A DNA stretch of 64,000 nucleotides from contig DKNY01000060.1 in the NCBI GenBank assembly GCA_002470275.1, positions 51,552-115,551 of the forward strand, read 5' to 3'. Shown here piece after piece: positions 1-8,446 of the stretch. The notes beneath the pieces were generated by a model. It made no database searches, was not told the DNA's origin, and was given only the letters and a program-made list of their open reading frames with translations. Position 1 is the stretch's first letter, and every line of letters begins with the position of its first letter. The stretch comes from Gammaproteobacteria bacterium UBA7376 (lineage in GTDB: Bacteria; Pseudomonadota; Gammaproteobacteria; Pseudomonadales; Azotimanducaceae). Position numbers and translations under genes: made by a program.

Positions 1-165
1 CCGGAAACAGGCACCGAAGCACGGTCCGTACGTGCCGGTCGAGCCTCCAATGACCCACGAGAGGTGAAAAGACGCCAGCGTGAGGATGCGCTGCGACAAC
101 AAGGCGTCGCTATCACCGCGACAGGTGAATCTCAGGACACCACAGAGGGTTCACGTTCTAGCTGA
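1..165 (+). CDS. rne: RNase E, C-terminal end (partial)
   Basis: Frame 1 is open from the window edge to a TGA at 163-165 and encodes 54 residues. The tail contains GRASNDPREV followed by a basic, Arg/Gln-rich stretch, which resembles the extreme C-terminus of Pseudomonas-type RNase E, the endoribonuclease scaffold of the degradosome. In Pseudomonas rne lies convergent to murB, and murB is exactly the convergent neighbour here, so context supports the call. The last 34 bases overlap the 3' end of murB. No catalytic domain is visible because it lies outside the window, so the identification rests on a short motif plus synteny. Confidence 0.6.
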   Translation, partial: PETGTEARSVRAGRASNDPREVKRRQREDALRQQGVAITATGESQDTTEGSRSS

Positions 166-1115
166 ATGGCATATTGATCTGCAACGCGACGCTGCACCTG
201 GTCGGCAAATTCGATCAGGTCCGTCGCAGTGCCGCCTCCATAATTGACGAAGACCAAGGGCTGGCGAGGCCAACACGCGATGCTCCCGACCCTGTATTGT
301 TTGCAGCCGCTACGGTCGATCAGCTGAGCGGCCGACGCTTTCACTTGGTCGCCCTGTGGGAACAAGTCCAGGCCGAGCTGGCGAAGGCGATCTGCATCAT
401 CAGGACTGATCACGGGGTTTTTAAAGAAGCTACCGACGTTAGGATGGGTAGCAGGATCCGGAAGCTTGTCCTGTCTCAGAGCGGTCACAAAGGCGGCCAC
501 CGCGTGTGGAGAAGGCGTCTGGCCGGAAAAATGACTCCGTAAGGCCTCGTACCGCAGATTAACCCGAGGATGTCGAAACAGGCGAAGCGTTACGTCGGTA
601 ATGGTCCAGTTCGGCTGCTGCTTAAAAACACTGTCACGGTAGCCAAAACCACAGGCCTCGGCATTCAGCCGATGAATCTGACCGCCATCATCGACAATCG
701 TCACCGCCACTACGAAGGTCCCAAGCTCCGCACCATAGGCACCGATATTCTGAACCGGCGCTGCGCCAACGGTCCCCGGAATCAGCGCAAGATTTTCCAG
801 ACCAAACCACCCTTCCGAGAGGCTGATCTCCACCAAGTCTTGCCACAGTAAGCCCGCACCAACGTTGACATCCACCCAGTCTGTATCCGTATCCAAAACC
901 TGGATGGCGCGGTTGGATATTCGGCCAACAAAGCGCTTCAAGTGGGGCATCAACACCACGTTGGAGCCTGACCCAAGGCAAAGAAAGGGTAAACCCAGTT
1001 TGTCGGCCTCATGCTTAGCCTCTGCCACATCGCCAGGCGTTTCCAAAGACGCGCCCCAAGCGGCCGACGTGGGGAAATTCAGGGTATTGGGCACATCCAG
1101 GTCAGGCACCATCAT
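132..1115 (-). CDS. murB: UDP-N-acetylenolpyruvoylglucosamine reductase MurB
   Basis: MurB is the cytoplasmic FAD/NADPH enzyme that reduces UDP-GlcNAc-enolpyruvate to UDP-MurNAc in peptidoglycan synthesis. The 327-residue product shows the FAD-binding GSGSN (49-52 region), GAAPVQNIGAYG (about 117-128), GYRDSVFK with the conserved Arg160, NVGSFFKNP with the catalytic Ser229, and a terminal EREPS glutamate, so it is an intact type I MurB. The start ATG overlaps the TGA of the upstream AlkB-type gene (ATGA, 1112-1115), suggesting translational coupling. Two adjacent ATG codons make the exact start uncertain by one residue. The 3' end overlaps the convergent rne by 34 bp. Confidence 0.95.
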   Translation of the reverse strand: MMVPDLDVPNTLNFPTSAAWGASLETPGDVAEAKHEADKLGLPFLCLGSGSNVVLMPHLKRFVGRISNRAIQVLDTDTDWVDVNVGAGLLWQDLVEISLSEGWFGLENLALIPGTVGAAPVQNIGAYGAELGTFVVAVTIVDDGGQIHRLNAEACGFGYRDSVFKQQPNWTITDVTLRLFRHPRVNLRYEALRSHFSGQTPSPHAVAAFVTALRQDKLPDPATHPNVGSFFKNPVISPDDADRLRQLGLDLFPQGDQVKASAAQLIDRSGCKQYRVGSIACWPRQPLVFVNYGGGTATDLIEFADQVQRRVADQYAIQLEREPSVVS

Positions 1116-1654
1116 GTTTCGATCAACCTAAAGGTCAGGTTGATACGCTGGGCAACCGGCTTTTTGGTTGGGCGAAGACAGTGGCGTTGTCGTCCATCAA
1201 AGATCAGCAATGAGCCGTTATTGAGGTCTACACTTTCTCGCCTGGGCGCATCGGCTTCATCAATGTCGATGCTGAATCGACGGGTCGCACCGATGCTCAG
1301 AGAGGCGATGTCCCCACAACAGCCTTTTTCGTCATCGCGATGCCAGCCCATATGTTCCTGGCCATGAGCATACCGGTTGATTAACACAAAGTTGAACCTT
1401 TGCCCCGACGCCGACTCAACCTGTTGCCTGAGTTTCGCGATCGGTGCCGGCCAGCCCGCACCGATATGGTCCAACTGGGTGTAGCGATAGTTAAGACCAG
1501 GCTCCCCAAACCACGCCAAGCTTCTGGGGGCCAGCACAGAGCGCCCGTAAATCACAAAGCTTTCTCGCATCCAAGACACCTCATGAGCCTGCTCAAGCCA
1601 ATTCTGCAGGTTCAACGCGTGGGTACTGGATAGAAAGTCGGAGATAAGTCGCAT
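1112..1654 (-). CDS. AlkB-family 2-oxoglutarate/Fe(II) dioxygenase
   Basis: The 180-residue protein has the double-stranded beta-helix signature of AlkB-type dioxygenases: NRYAHGQEHMGWHRDD gives the metal ligands His105 and Asp107, His158 is the distal ligand, and RINLTFR near the C-terminus supplies the 2-oxoglutarate-binding arginines (170 and 176). The tyrosine-rich NYRYTQ region (55-60) matches the substrate-recognition lid of the ALKBH2/3-like branch. The family uses 2OG and O2 to demethylate alkylated bases in nucleic acids. It sits upstream of murB with an ATGA overlap, and diverges from the SDR gene. Whether it acts on DNA or RNA cannot be read from sequence. Confidence 0.9.
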   Translation of the reverse strand: MRLISDFLSSTHALNLQNWLEQAHEVSWMRESFVIYGRSVLAPRSLAWFGEPGLNYRYTQLDHIGAGWPAPIAKLRQQVESASGQRFNFVLINRYAHGQEHMGWHRDDEKGCCGDIASLSIGATRRFSIDIDEADAPRRESVDLNNGSLLIFDGRQRHCLRPTKKPVAQRINLTFRLIET

Positions 1655-1680
1655 GTCTGCTCTGAGCTATATCCGCTTAG

Positions 1681-1700
1681 GTTATACTAGAGTGCATAAC
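1681..1700. promoter_or_regulatory. Interrupted palindrome at the alkB-like/SDR divergent promoter
   Basis: A 20-bp interrupted palindrome, GTTAT-N10-ATAAC, lies in the 67-bp divergent gap. It overlaps TATACT (1683-1688), a plausible -10 element for the plus-strand SDR gene. The symmetry and position suggest a repressor operator. The regulator is unknown, and no convincing -35 is visible. Confidence 0.35.
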
Positions 1701-1721
1701 TCAACCAACAAGGGGAATCGA

Positions 1722-2489
1722 GTGGACATTCAAGGAAAGGTAGCGGTCATCACCGGGGGAGCGTCTGGCCTCGGTAAAGCAGCCGCAGAGATGATTATTG
1801 CTCAAGGTGGCAAGGTTGCCATATTTGATCTTAATGAGGAGCTCGCCCAAGCCACCGCCAAAGAATTAGCCGATGCTAAAGCCTATACGGTTAACGTGAC
1901 GGACAATGCATCCGTGACTCAGGCCGTGGAACAGGCGCACGCAGACTTCGGCGCGATACACATCAATGTTAATTGCGCTGGTATTGGCTCCGCCTCTAGA
2001 ACAGTCGGCCGCGACGGTGCCATGGACATTGACCGATTTAACTTTGTCGTTCAGGTGAATTTGATTGGCACCTTTTCTGTCCTGAGTAAGTGTGCCGCGA
2101 TCATGCAGGTAAACGAGCCTGAGGGAGAAGCACTAGAACGGGGCGTAGTGATCAATACGGCCTCTGTAGCGGCTTACGATGGTCAAATCGGACAGGCCGC
2201 CTATTCGGCAAGCAAGGGTGGCGTGGTCGGTATGACGCTGCCCATCGCCCGAGATTTATCCCGTCAGGGCGTTCGCGTCTGCACCATTGCCCCCGGCATT
2301 TTCGATACACCGCTCATGATGGGAGCGCCGGATCAGGTTCGAGACCCACTAATCGAAATGGTTCAATACCCGAAGCGCCTCGGACTGCCGCCTGAGTTCG
2401 CCTCCCTGAGCCAGCAAATCATCGAAAACGCCTACCTGAATGGCGAAACCATTCGTCTGGATGGTGCCATTCGCATGGCCCCAAAATAG
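1722..2489 (+). CDS. Short-chain dehydrogenase, type II 3-hydroxyacyl-CoA dehydrogenase-like
   Basis: This is a 255-residue classical SDR. It has the NAD-binding TGGASGLGK (11-19), an NCAG-type motif (84-87) and the catalytic set Ser148 and Tyr161-xxx-Lys165 (YSASK). The NTASVAAYDGQIGQ stretch and the PGIFDTPL segment are typical of HSD10-like 3-hydroxyacyl-CoA dehydrogenases, which oxidise 3-hydroxyacyl-CoA in beta-oxidation. I place the start at GTG 1722 because AGGGGA sits just upstream and the family begins here; the frame is open 23 codons further upstream, but that extension shows no SDR sequence. It is convergent with kdsB. Confidence 0.85.
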   Translation: MDIQGKVAVITGGASGLGKAAAEMIIAQGGKVAIFDLNEELAQATAKELADAKAYTVNVTDNASVTQAVEQAHADFGAIHINVNCAGIGSASRTVGRDGAMDIDRFNFVVQVNLIGTFSVLSKCAAIMQVNEPEGEALERGVVINTASVAAYDGQIGQAAYSASKGGVVGMTLPIARDLSRQGVRVCTIAPGIFDTPLMMGAPDQVRDPLIEMVQYPKRLGLPPEFASLSQQIIENAYLNGETIRLDGAIRMAPK

Positions 2490-2502
2490 AGACCCCGTGA
2501 GG

Positions 2503-2534
2503 ATTCAGGCATTCTTTGCAAAGACTGCCTGAAT
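2503..2534. repeat. Near-perfect palindrome at the SDR/kdsB convergent junction
   Basis: ATTCAGGCA (2503-2511) and TGCCTGAAT (2526-2534) are perfect 9-bp arms, and the centre TCTTTGCAAAGA is itself palindromic. One mismatched pair breaks an otherwise continuous 32-bp dyad. It begins 14 bp after the SDR stop and covers the last codons and stop of kdsB. There is no T-tract, so it is not a textbook terminator, but it could act as a bidirectional mRNA end stabiliser. Confidence 0.6.
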
Positions 2535-3263
2535 GCGCTCTAAATCTACTGCCGTGTCTACACCACCAGGGACGGGTTCCGACGCATCCACCACCAGCAG
2601 AGGTTCCCCTGCCTGCAGCCATCGTAATTGCTCAAGCCGCTCTATTCGCTCAAGCGTAGATTCTCCCAGGGCAACAAATTTTTTCAGGGCGCTGACCCTA
2701 AAGGCATAAATGCCGATATGCCGCCGAAACTCTGCCTGTTTGAGCTGGGTGACCGTGATGTCAGCATCTCTTGGGTAGGGAATGGGGGCTCGAGAAAAGA
2801 GCAGCGCCAAACCTGCCCGGTCGCGCACCACCTTGACAATGTTGGGGTCATAGAAGTCTTCGGGCGACCCCAGGGGCTCGCAAAGGGTCCCCATGCCCAC
2901 GCCTTCTGAGGTCAGGAGTCCCTGTGCAAGTTCCTCAACGACCACGGGCGGGAACAAGGGTTCGTCCCCCTGCACGTTGATCACGATATCGTCATCCGGC
3001 CAGGCTCCTAAACTAGCGACTTCCATCACGCGATCAGATCCCGAGGGATGCGCCTGACCCGTCATCACGGCATTAAGGCCGGCCGCGCTAACGGTTTCCA
3101 AAACACGATTATCATCTACCGCGACCACCACATCATCGACCTGAGCCTTGAGGGCCTGATGCGCCACCCTGACGATCATGGGCACACCGGCGATATCGGC
3201 CAATGGCTTGCCGGGCAGGCGGGTGGAAGCGAATCTAGCGGGAATGACAATATGCGTCGCCAC
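2505..3263 (-). CDS. kdsB: 3-deoxy-manno-octulosonate cytidylyltransferase (CMP-KDO synthetase)
   Basis: KdsB activates KDO with CTP to CMP-KDO for lipopolysaccharide inner-core synthesis. The 252-residue product begins with the nucleotide-binding IPARFASTRLPGKPL signature and continues with the NVQGDEP motif and the expected length for the family. It follows the msbA-lpxK fusion by 3 bp and belongs to the same lipid A/KDO operon. The usual Trm112-like gene found between lpxK and kdsB in Pseudomonas is absent here. The stop codon lies inside the palindrome at 2503-2534. Confidence 0.96.
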   Translation of the reverse strand: MATHIVIPARFASTRLPGKPLADIAGVPMIVRVAHQALKAQVDDVVVAVDDNRVLETVSAAGLNAVMTGQAHPSGSDRVMEVASLGAWPDDDIVINVQGDEPLFPPVVVEELAQGLLTSEGVGMGTLCEPLGSPEDFYDPNIVKVVRDRAGLALLFSRAPIPYPRDADITVTQLKQAEFRRHIGIYAFRVSALKKFVALGESTLERIERLEQLRWLQAGEPLLVVDASEPVPGGVDTAVDLERIQAVFAKNA

Positions 3264-3266
3264 GGC

Positions 3267-6122
3267 TTAACGTTCCCCTTCTTGATCTGAAATGAGTGTC
3301 CTCGCGGGCCGGATTGCATGATCTTCCAGGCTGCCAAGCATGTCGTCACCGAAAGCGTCGGACATCACGATCTCAACCTGGGTAGACCAGATGCGCCCAA
3401 GGTCTATATCTAGATTGGCCAACTTTATTGCGTCCTTCTCCGTGCATACCACCACGCCGCCTCCGGGCAAGCCTGCATCCTCAGCCGAATAAATATGGTG
3501 GTCTTCAAAAATATAGGGCGTGATATTCAATCCGGCCTGGCTCAACGTATCTAGGAACCGCTGTGGGTTGCCAATGCCGCAAAGCGCATTTGCCCAGACG
3601 AACTGTTCAATAAATTCCTCGGCCGAAAGCGTTCTGCCATCCAGCAAGTTCTTAAAGGCAACGAGCCGGCTCTGCATCCCATAAGCCTGTGGCAACGCGT
3701 CGAGACGCTTTTCATTGCAAATCACAAAGTCCACTTCCTGAAGCCGGCTTACCGGCTCACGTAAGGGCCCAGCCGGGAGCAACAGACCATTACCGAATCC
3801 TCTGCTACCGTCGACCACGGCAATCTCAATGTTCCGACGCATTTGGTGATGTTGCAGACCGTCGTCCGAAATAGCGATATCACAGCCCCCGCGCTGGAGC
3901 AGGGCTATTGCCTTATTGCGTTTAGCGGCGATGGCCACAGGGCACTTCAGGGTAGTCTTTAAGAGCGTCGCTTCATCCGAATGCAAAGTTGGGTCCGGAT
4001 TAGGGGGCAACAGCGCCCCCTGGGTGCTTAAACGGCCACGATAGCCACGGGACACCACGCCAGGACGAAACCCTCGCTGCTGCAAAAAGTTCACCAGCCA
4101 TCCCACCAGCGGCGTCTTCCCGGTTCCCCCCACGGTGATATTGCCCACGACGATCACCGGAATCGTTAGGCGCTCATCCGCGGAGCCCTGGGGCGTCAGT
4201 CGGCCACGACGCCATCGAATCGCTAAGCCATACAGCCAAGAAAGAGGTGACAACAAGCGCGGCCAGGAGGACTGGGAATACCATGCGCGACTTAGCGCCG
4301 AAGCCGACTGCCGCAGCACGGAGTTTGAACGGACAAGTTGCTGAGGACGGGCTAGGGGCTTCGGCCGCGGCATGCTGACGGCGTCGGGCTCATCTCGAAA
4401 CTGTGCCGCATAGAGATCAGCATATAACCCCGATGCGCTCAGCAATTCGGCATGTACGCCCTCCTCGACCACCTTCCCCTGGTCTAAGACGACGATTCTG
4501 TCTGCTGCCTCAACAGTGGACAGCCGATGGGCGATAACAACCGTTGTGCGGCCAACCATCACCTCCTCCAAGGCGGCCTGGATGTGTTTTTCAGATTCGT
4601 TGTCCAGGGCCGAAGTGGCCTCGTCTAGAATGAGGATGGGTGCATCCTTTAACAGGGCGCGGGCAATGGCGATACGCTGACGCTGGCCACCGGACAGCAG
4701 CACCCCATCATCTCCTACAAGCGTTTCTAGCCCGTCTGGCAGGCGATCAATAAATTCGTTGGCATGAGACCGCTTTAGCGCATTGAGAATCATCTCATTA
4801 GATGCATCCGCCATATCGCCATACGCAATATTATTTCTCAGCGAATCATTGAAGAGCGTTACTTGTTGACTGACGAAGGCAATGTGCTGTCTCAGGTTAT
4901 GCAGTTCATAGCCCTGTATATTGACGCCATCGAGTTCGATGGACCCTATATCCACATCGTAAAACCGAGGCAAAAGACTCGCCAAGGTAGACTTACCGCT
5001 GCCCGAACGCCCTACCAGGGCGATGGTCTCCCCTGCCCTTATCGTCAGGGAAACATCATCTAACGCGAGAGGCGCATGCGCCTCATACCGGAACGTTACG
5101 TTTTTCAGTTCAAGGGCACCACGAACCGCCTCTTGGCGGATGGTCCCCTGATTCGCCTCTATGCCAAAATCAAGCTGAGTGAAAATATCCTCTGCCGCTG
5201 CAAAGCCGCGCTGAAGTTTGGCATTCACTTCCGACAATTTTTTGATCGGGCGGCCTAGCATGCCCGCCAAGACCAGAAAGGCGACCGCATCGCCACTAGT
5301 CATCGTAATGCCAAGATCAGGCCTGTATAAAAGCAGGATAAGACCGCAAAGGCCCAGGGCAATAATGGTTTCGTTAGTCTGAGAGCTTAGGGCCTTGGTC
5401 ACCGCCATTTTCATATTCTGCTGACGGTTGGTCTTGCTCGCCCTGTCAAATCGCTGCTCTTCCCGGTCCTTTCCACCAAATATTTTGACCACCCGATATC
5501 CGGCAACAGTTTCCGAGACAACGTGGGTCACATCCCCCATTGAACGCTGGATGCGACGACTGATGCGTCGAAATCGGCTGCTGGCAAACACCACGACCAG
5601 AGCTAATAAAGGAGCCATGGCGATAAACAGCAGCGTTAGCTGCCAATTGAGATAGAGCATGTAGCCTAGAAAGGCTAGCACCTTAACCCCGTCCTGAATG
5701 ATCGACTTCAGGGCGTCGGTGCCGGTATCCCGAAGTTGGCTGACCGTAAAGGTTACCCGCGACACCACATGCCCCTGGGCCTCTCGATCAAAATAACTGC
5801 TGGTGGAGTTCAAGATCTGAGTGAAGAGTTCTTCGCGCAGGTTATAGACCACGCCAAAGGAGGCTCGCGCCATAGCCGACTCTCCGGCGATACTGCCTAC
5901 CGCCCTGAGCAGCGTGGCGAGCGCCATGAGCATGGGAATACTCGCAGCAGCGCGCATTTGGACATCGTCCCATTCATCGATCAGGTTGCCAAACAATCGC
6001 GCAAAGTAGCCCTCGGCGGCGGCGGCGAGCAAAAATCCGATAATCGAAATAATGAGAGCGAACCAATATCGTCCCACGTATGAAAGCAGACGCCGATAGA
6101 TGGACCAATCTGATTTAGCCAT
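3267..6122 (-). CDS. msbA-lpxK: MsbA-LpxK fusion: lipid A flippase joined to lipid A 4'-kinase
   Basis: A single 951-codon frame encodes two lipid A enzymes in series. Residues 1-580 are a complete MsbA-type ABC half-transporter: six hydrophobic helices in 1-300, Walker A GRSGSGKST (371-379), signature LSGGQ (476-480), Walker B ILILDE (496-501) and the H-loop IAHR. After a short Pro/Arg-rich linker (about 581-607) residues 608-951 are LpxK, with AWYSQSSW and PLSWLYGLA at its start and the kinase P-loop GNITVGGTGKTP (660-671). MsbA flips core-lipid A across the inner membrane and LpxK phosphorylates tetraacyldisaccharide at its inner face. An internal ATG at 4373-4371 (Met584) could start a separate LpxK, but no stop divides the modules. 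It overlaps the exbD stop by 8 bp. Confidence 0.93.
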   Translation of the reverse strand: MAKSDWSIYRRLLSYVGRYWFALIISIIGFLLAAAAEGYFARLFGNLIDEWDDVQMRAAASIPMLMALATLLRAVGSIAGESAMARASFGVVYNLREELFTQILNSTSSYFDREAQGHVVSRVTFTVSQLRDTGTDALKSIIQDGVKVLAFLGYMLYLNWQLTLLFIAMAPLLALVVVFASSRFRRISRRIQRSMGDVTHVVSETVAGYRVVKIFGGKDREEQRFDRASKTNRQQNMKMAVTKALSSQTNETIIALGLCGLILLLYRPDLGITMTSGDAVAFLVLAGMLGRPIKKLSEVNAKLQRGFAAAEDIFTQLDFGIEANQGTIRQEAVRGALELKNVTFRYEAHAPLALDDVSLTIRAGETIALVGRSGSGKSTLASLLPRFYDVDIGSIELDGVNIQGYELHNLRQHIAFVSQQVTLFNDSLRNNIAYGDMADASNEMILNALKRSHANEFIDRLPDGLETLVGDDGVLLSGGQRQRIAIARALLKDAPILILDEATSALDNESEKHIQAALEEVMVGRTTVVIAHRLSTVEAADRIVVLDQGKVVEEGVHAELLSASGLYADLYAAQFRDEPDAVSMPRPKPLARPQQLVRSNSVLRQSASALSRAWYSQSSWPRLLSPLSWLYGLAIRWRRGRLTPQGSADERLTIPVIVVGNITVGGTGKTPLVGWLVNFLQQRGFRPGVVSRGYRGRLSTQGALLPPNPDPTLHSDEATLLKTTLKCPVAIAAKRNKAIALLQRGGCDIAISDDGLQHHQMRRNIEIAVVDGSRGFGNGLLLPAGPLREPVSRLQEVDFVICNEKRLDALPQAYGMQSRLVAFKNLLDGRTLSAEEFIEQFVWANALCGIGNPQRFLDTLSQAGLNITPYIFEDHHIYSAEDAGLPGGGVVVCTEKDAIKLANLDIDLGRIWSTQVEIVMSDAFGDDMLGSLEDHAIRPARTLISDQEGER

Positions 6123-6597
6123 CCGCCCCCCTCTCAGACGCTGCTCCCGAGGCTTCCCGAGTTGCGAGGTTCACATTCACCAGGCCCTTATCCGCACAAA
6201 TACTCAGGGCCGAAATAACCGCCTGATGCCGAGTCATGGCATCCGCTCGAATAACAATCCGTGGCTGCTCTGCATTATCGTCCAGGTCTGCGGCAAGGGC
6301 CCCGAGGGCCGCCGCCAGACGAGTGGATCGTTCCTGTTCTGAGTCCCCGCCCAGGGCCTGCTCGCCCAAAAAATACCCACCGTTAGCGTCAATGGTCACC
6401 ACCACTGGATCCGCGCTGCGAACCAAGTCCCCTTGCCCCTGTGGCAGCGTAATCCCAATTACTCGATCATCAACGAACGAGGTAGACACCATAAAGAAAA
6501 TCAGCAGCAAGAAAACAATATCAATCAGTGGAGTGATTTCGATACTCGCATCTCGTCGGCTGGCCTTCACCCTAGACATACAGGTCCACGGAGCCAC
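6115..6597 (-). CDS. exbD: ExbD/TolR-family biopolymer transport protein
   Basis: This is a 160-residue ExbD-type protein. It has a short cytoplasmic basic segment, one transmembrane helix beginning PLIDIVFLLLIFF with the conserved proton-path Asp, and a periplasmic domain. With ExbB it forms the proton-driven stator that energises envelope processes, usually through a TonB-like partner. The GTG at 6597 has AGAGGG four bases upstream; an ATG at 6579 (SRVKAS...) is an alternative. It lies between exbB and msbA-lpxK in the same minus-strand operon, the position held by exbD next to lpxK in Pseudomonas. Confidence 0.92.
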   Translation of the reverse strand: MAPWTCMSRVKASRRDASIEITPLIDIVFLLLIFFMVSTSFVDDRVIGITLPQGQGDLVRSADPVVVTIDANGGYFLGEQALGGDSEQERSTRLAAALGALAADLDDNAEQPRIVIRADAMTRHQAVISALSICADKGLVNVNLATREASGAASERGADG

Positions 6598-6636
6598 AAG
6601 GCCCTCTATCGCCGCTGCTTGGAAGGCCCCTGGTTG

Positions 6637-7248
6637 TCACGACGCGGTGCCTTGCTGACGGATACGCTCAAAAAAGGCGCTCGTTTCCGCATCAATATCC
6701 AGAATCATTTCATCCACCCAACGCAAAAGTACACGGTGGGCAATCAGCGCAGGAATGGCAACCATAAGACCTGCGGCTGATGTGACCAGCGCAGTGGATA
6801 TCCCGCCTGCTAACATCTGAGTTTCAGCTTGCCCCACCACAAAGAGCTGGTCGAAGACATCGATTAAACCGATAACGGTGCCCAGAATGCCGAGCAGCGG
6901 GCATATCGCAGCGATCACGCCCAGGCCTGTCAAATACCGCTCCAGCTCATGAATCGCCTGGTCTCGAGCCGCACGCATTTGTTGCTGAAACTCCTCTTGA
7001 GCGAGGTGCATGCGGGCCAAACCCGATGCCAGGACAAAGCCCAAGGGCGATGATGCCCCAATTTCAGAGAGTGCAGAGGCGGATCTGGGCCAGGCCTCCG
7101 CAGAGCGCAGCCGCAGCAACAGTGCGCTGGGCATCACCTGCTCGCGCCGCAGGGTCCAGCACCGCTCCAGAACAATGGTAATGGCCGTGATACTACAGAG
7201 CAGGATGGGCAGCATCACCCAGCCGCCCGCCTGGATAAGCTCTAACAC
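6637..7248 (-). CDS. exbB: ExbB/TolQ-family proton channel protein
   Basis: The 203-residue product has three hydrophobic helices and the MotA/TolQ/ExbB core, including LLGILGTVIGL and the following ISTALVTSAAGL pore segment. These match the five-subunit channel that surrounds ExbD helices and uses the proton gradient. It starts the exbB-exbD-msbA/lpxK-kdsB run. No TonB gene is adjacent, so the energised partner must be encoded elsewhere, or could be the distant secreted TonB-C protein near 63.5 kb (speculative). Confidence 0.92.
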   Translation of the reverse strand: MLELIQAGGWVMLPILLCSITAITIVLERCWTLRREQVMPSALLLRLRSAEAWPRSASALSEIGASSPLGFVLASGLARMHLAQEEFQQQMRAARDQAIHELERYLTGLGVIAAICPLLGILGTVIGLIDVFDQLFVVGQAETQMLAGGISTALVTSAAGLMVAIPALIAHRVLLRWVDEMILDIDAETSAFFERIRQQGTAS

Positions 7249-7276
7249 TCGCGGCCTCCCAGGAACGGCACGGCCG

Positions 7277-8446
7277 CTACCACGAGCAGCCTCTGGCGGT
7301 AATCGGCCAGCAGCTGTGAACCATGCCGTCTGCTTCTCTTACCCAATAGAGCTCATGAAGATTCACGGTGGGATCGCAGTGAGGCGTTATAAATTCAATT
7401 ACTTGGCCGAGGTCTACTGCCCGCTCACCGTCGCCTAGGACAAGCACGCCATGTTCATCTCCCGCAAAGTGATAGCGCAGGTCAGGCATCTGGACGCAAA
7501 TTGGCGCTACGCTGTCTGAGGCAAAGGCCTTGTAGCCGCCATCTACGGTAATGGTCGGTTGCTGAGGCCGGCTGATGGTGCTGCAGGCGACGGTCAGCGA
7601 GACATCAAAGTCCACAAAGCGCTCTCCCCGAGCACTGCCCAAGGCACGATATTCCTCGTCCATAAACACGTAGCTGCCCACCTGAAGTTCTGTGAGCCGG
7701 CCAACATCAATGTCGATATCGAACGTGCCAGTGCCGCCGCCGGTAACGATGGCCGGGACAAACCCGCGCTCATCAAGGGCGCGAAAAATATCATCCAGGC
7801 GTTCCCAAGCGGTCAGCGACTTCTCACGCCGCTTGTCGTAATCAGATAGGTGCATAAGGTGTCCGGCATAGTGCTGGATGCCGGCAAAGCGAAAACGAGG
7901 ATCAGCTGAGATCTGTTCCACCAGGCCGAGGATGTCATCAAGCTCTCGGACCCCAGTTCGTCCCATGGAGAGATCGACGTCCACCAGCAGCCCAATACGA
8001 TGCTCTGGTGACAAATGACGCGCTAAGATGTCGAGACCCGGCATGGAGTCAACGACCATCATCAAATCAACCTCTGGTGCCAACAAGCTGGCGATGAGCT
8101 GTGCCTTGGACTCTGTAACCACTGGTGAGGTCAACAGGATCTGCTTGATGCCACCATGGATCATGGCCGCTGCCTCGCTCGGCTTGGCAGCACAAATGCC
8201 TAGGGCGCCCGCCGCGAGCTGTCGTTGTGCAATCAGCGGACACTTATGGGTCTTGCTATGGGGCCTTATGGCCTTGCCGTGACGCTGGAGATGTCCAGAC
8301 ATCTTCGCGATATTTCGGTCCAGCGTTGGCAGGTCCAGCACCAGGGCCGGCGTGGGCAGCTGATCAACCTCCAGCGGCTGTTTGAGCGCAATGGGGGCTG
8401 TGGGTCGTTGTCTTAGACCCGCGAGCGCCAGCTCAATCCCAGTCAT
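7277..8446 (-). CDS. D-threonine aldolase/D-serine dehydratase-like PLP enzyme
   Basis: The 389-residue protein is a fold-type III (alanine-racemase-like) PLP enzyme. It has TPALVLDLPTLDRNI near the N-terminus, RPHSKTHK (61-68) with the PLP lysine, a phosphate-binding TGGGTGT loop, DGGYKAF, and a C-terminal HCDPTVNLH that supplies the His and Cys metal ligands of the DTA/DSD branch. Family members cleave D-threonine or dehydrate D-serine and D-threo-3-hydroxyaspartate; substrate cannot be told from sequence. Its ATG overlaps the galU stop (TAATG), so the two are probably translated from one message. The pairing with galU is unusual. Confidence 0.85.
   Translation of the reverse strand: MTGIELALAGLRQRPTAPIALKQPLEVDQLPTPALVLDLPTLDRNIAKMSGHLQRHGKAIRPHSKTHKCPLIAQRQLAAGALGICAAKPSEAAAMIHGGIKQILLTSPVVTESKAQLIASLLAPEVDLMMVVDSMPGLDILARHLSPEHRIGLLVDVDLSMGRTGVRELDDILGLVEQISADPRFRFAGIQHYAGHLMHLSDYDKRREKSLTAWERLDDIFRALDERGFVPAIVTGGGTGTFDIDIDVGRLTELQVGSYVFMDEEYRALGSARGERFVDFDVSLTVACSTISRPQQPTITVDGGYKAFASDSVAPICVQMPDLRYHFAGDEHGVLVLGDGERAVDLGQVIEFITPHCDPTVNLHELYWVREADGMVHSCWPITARGCSW

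Noticed and set aside
174-542. Plus-strand frames across murB
   Set aside because: They are shadows of the well-supported minus-strand murB gene.
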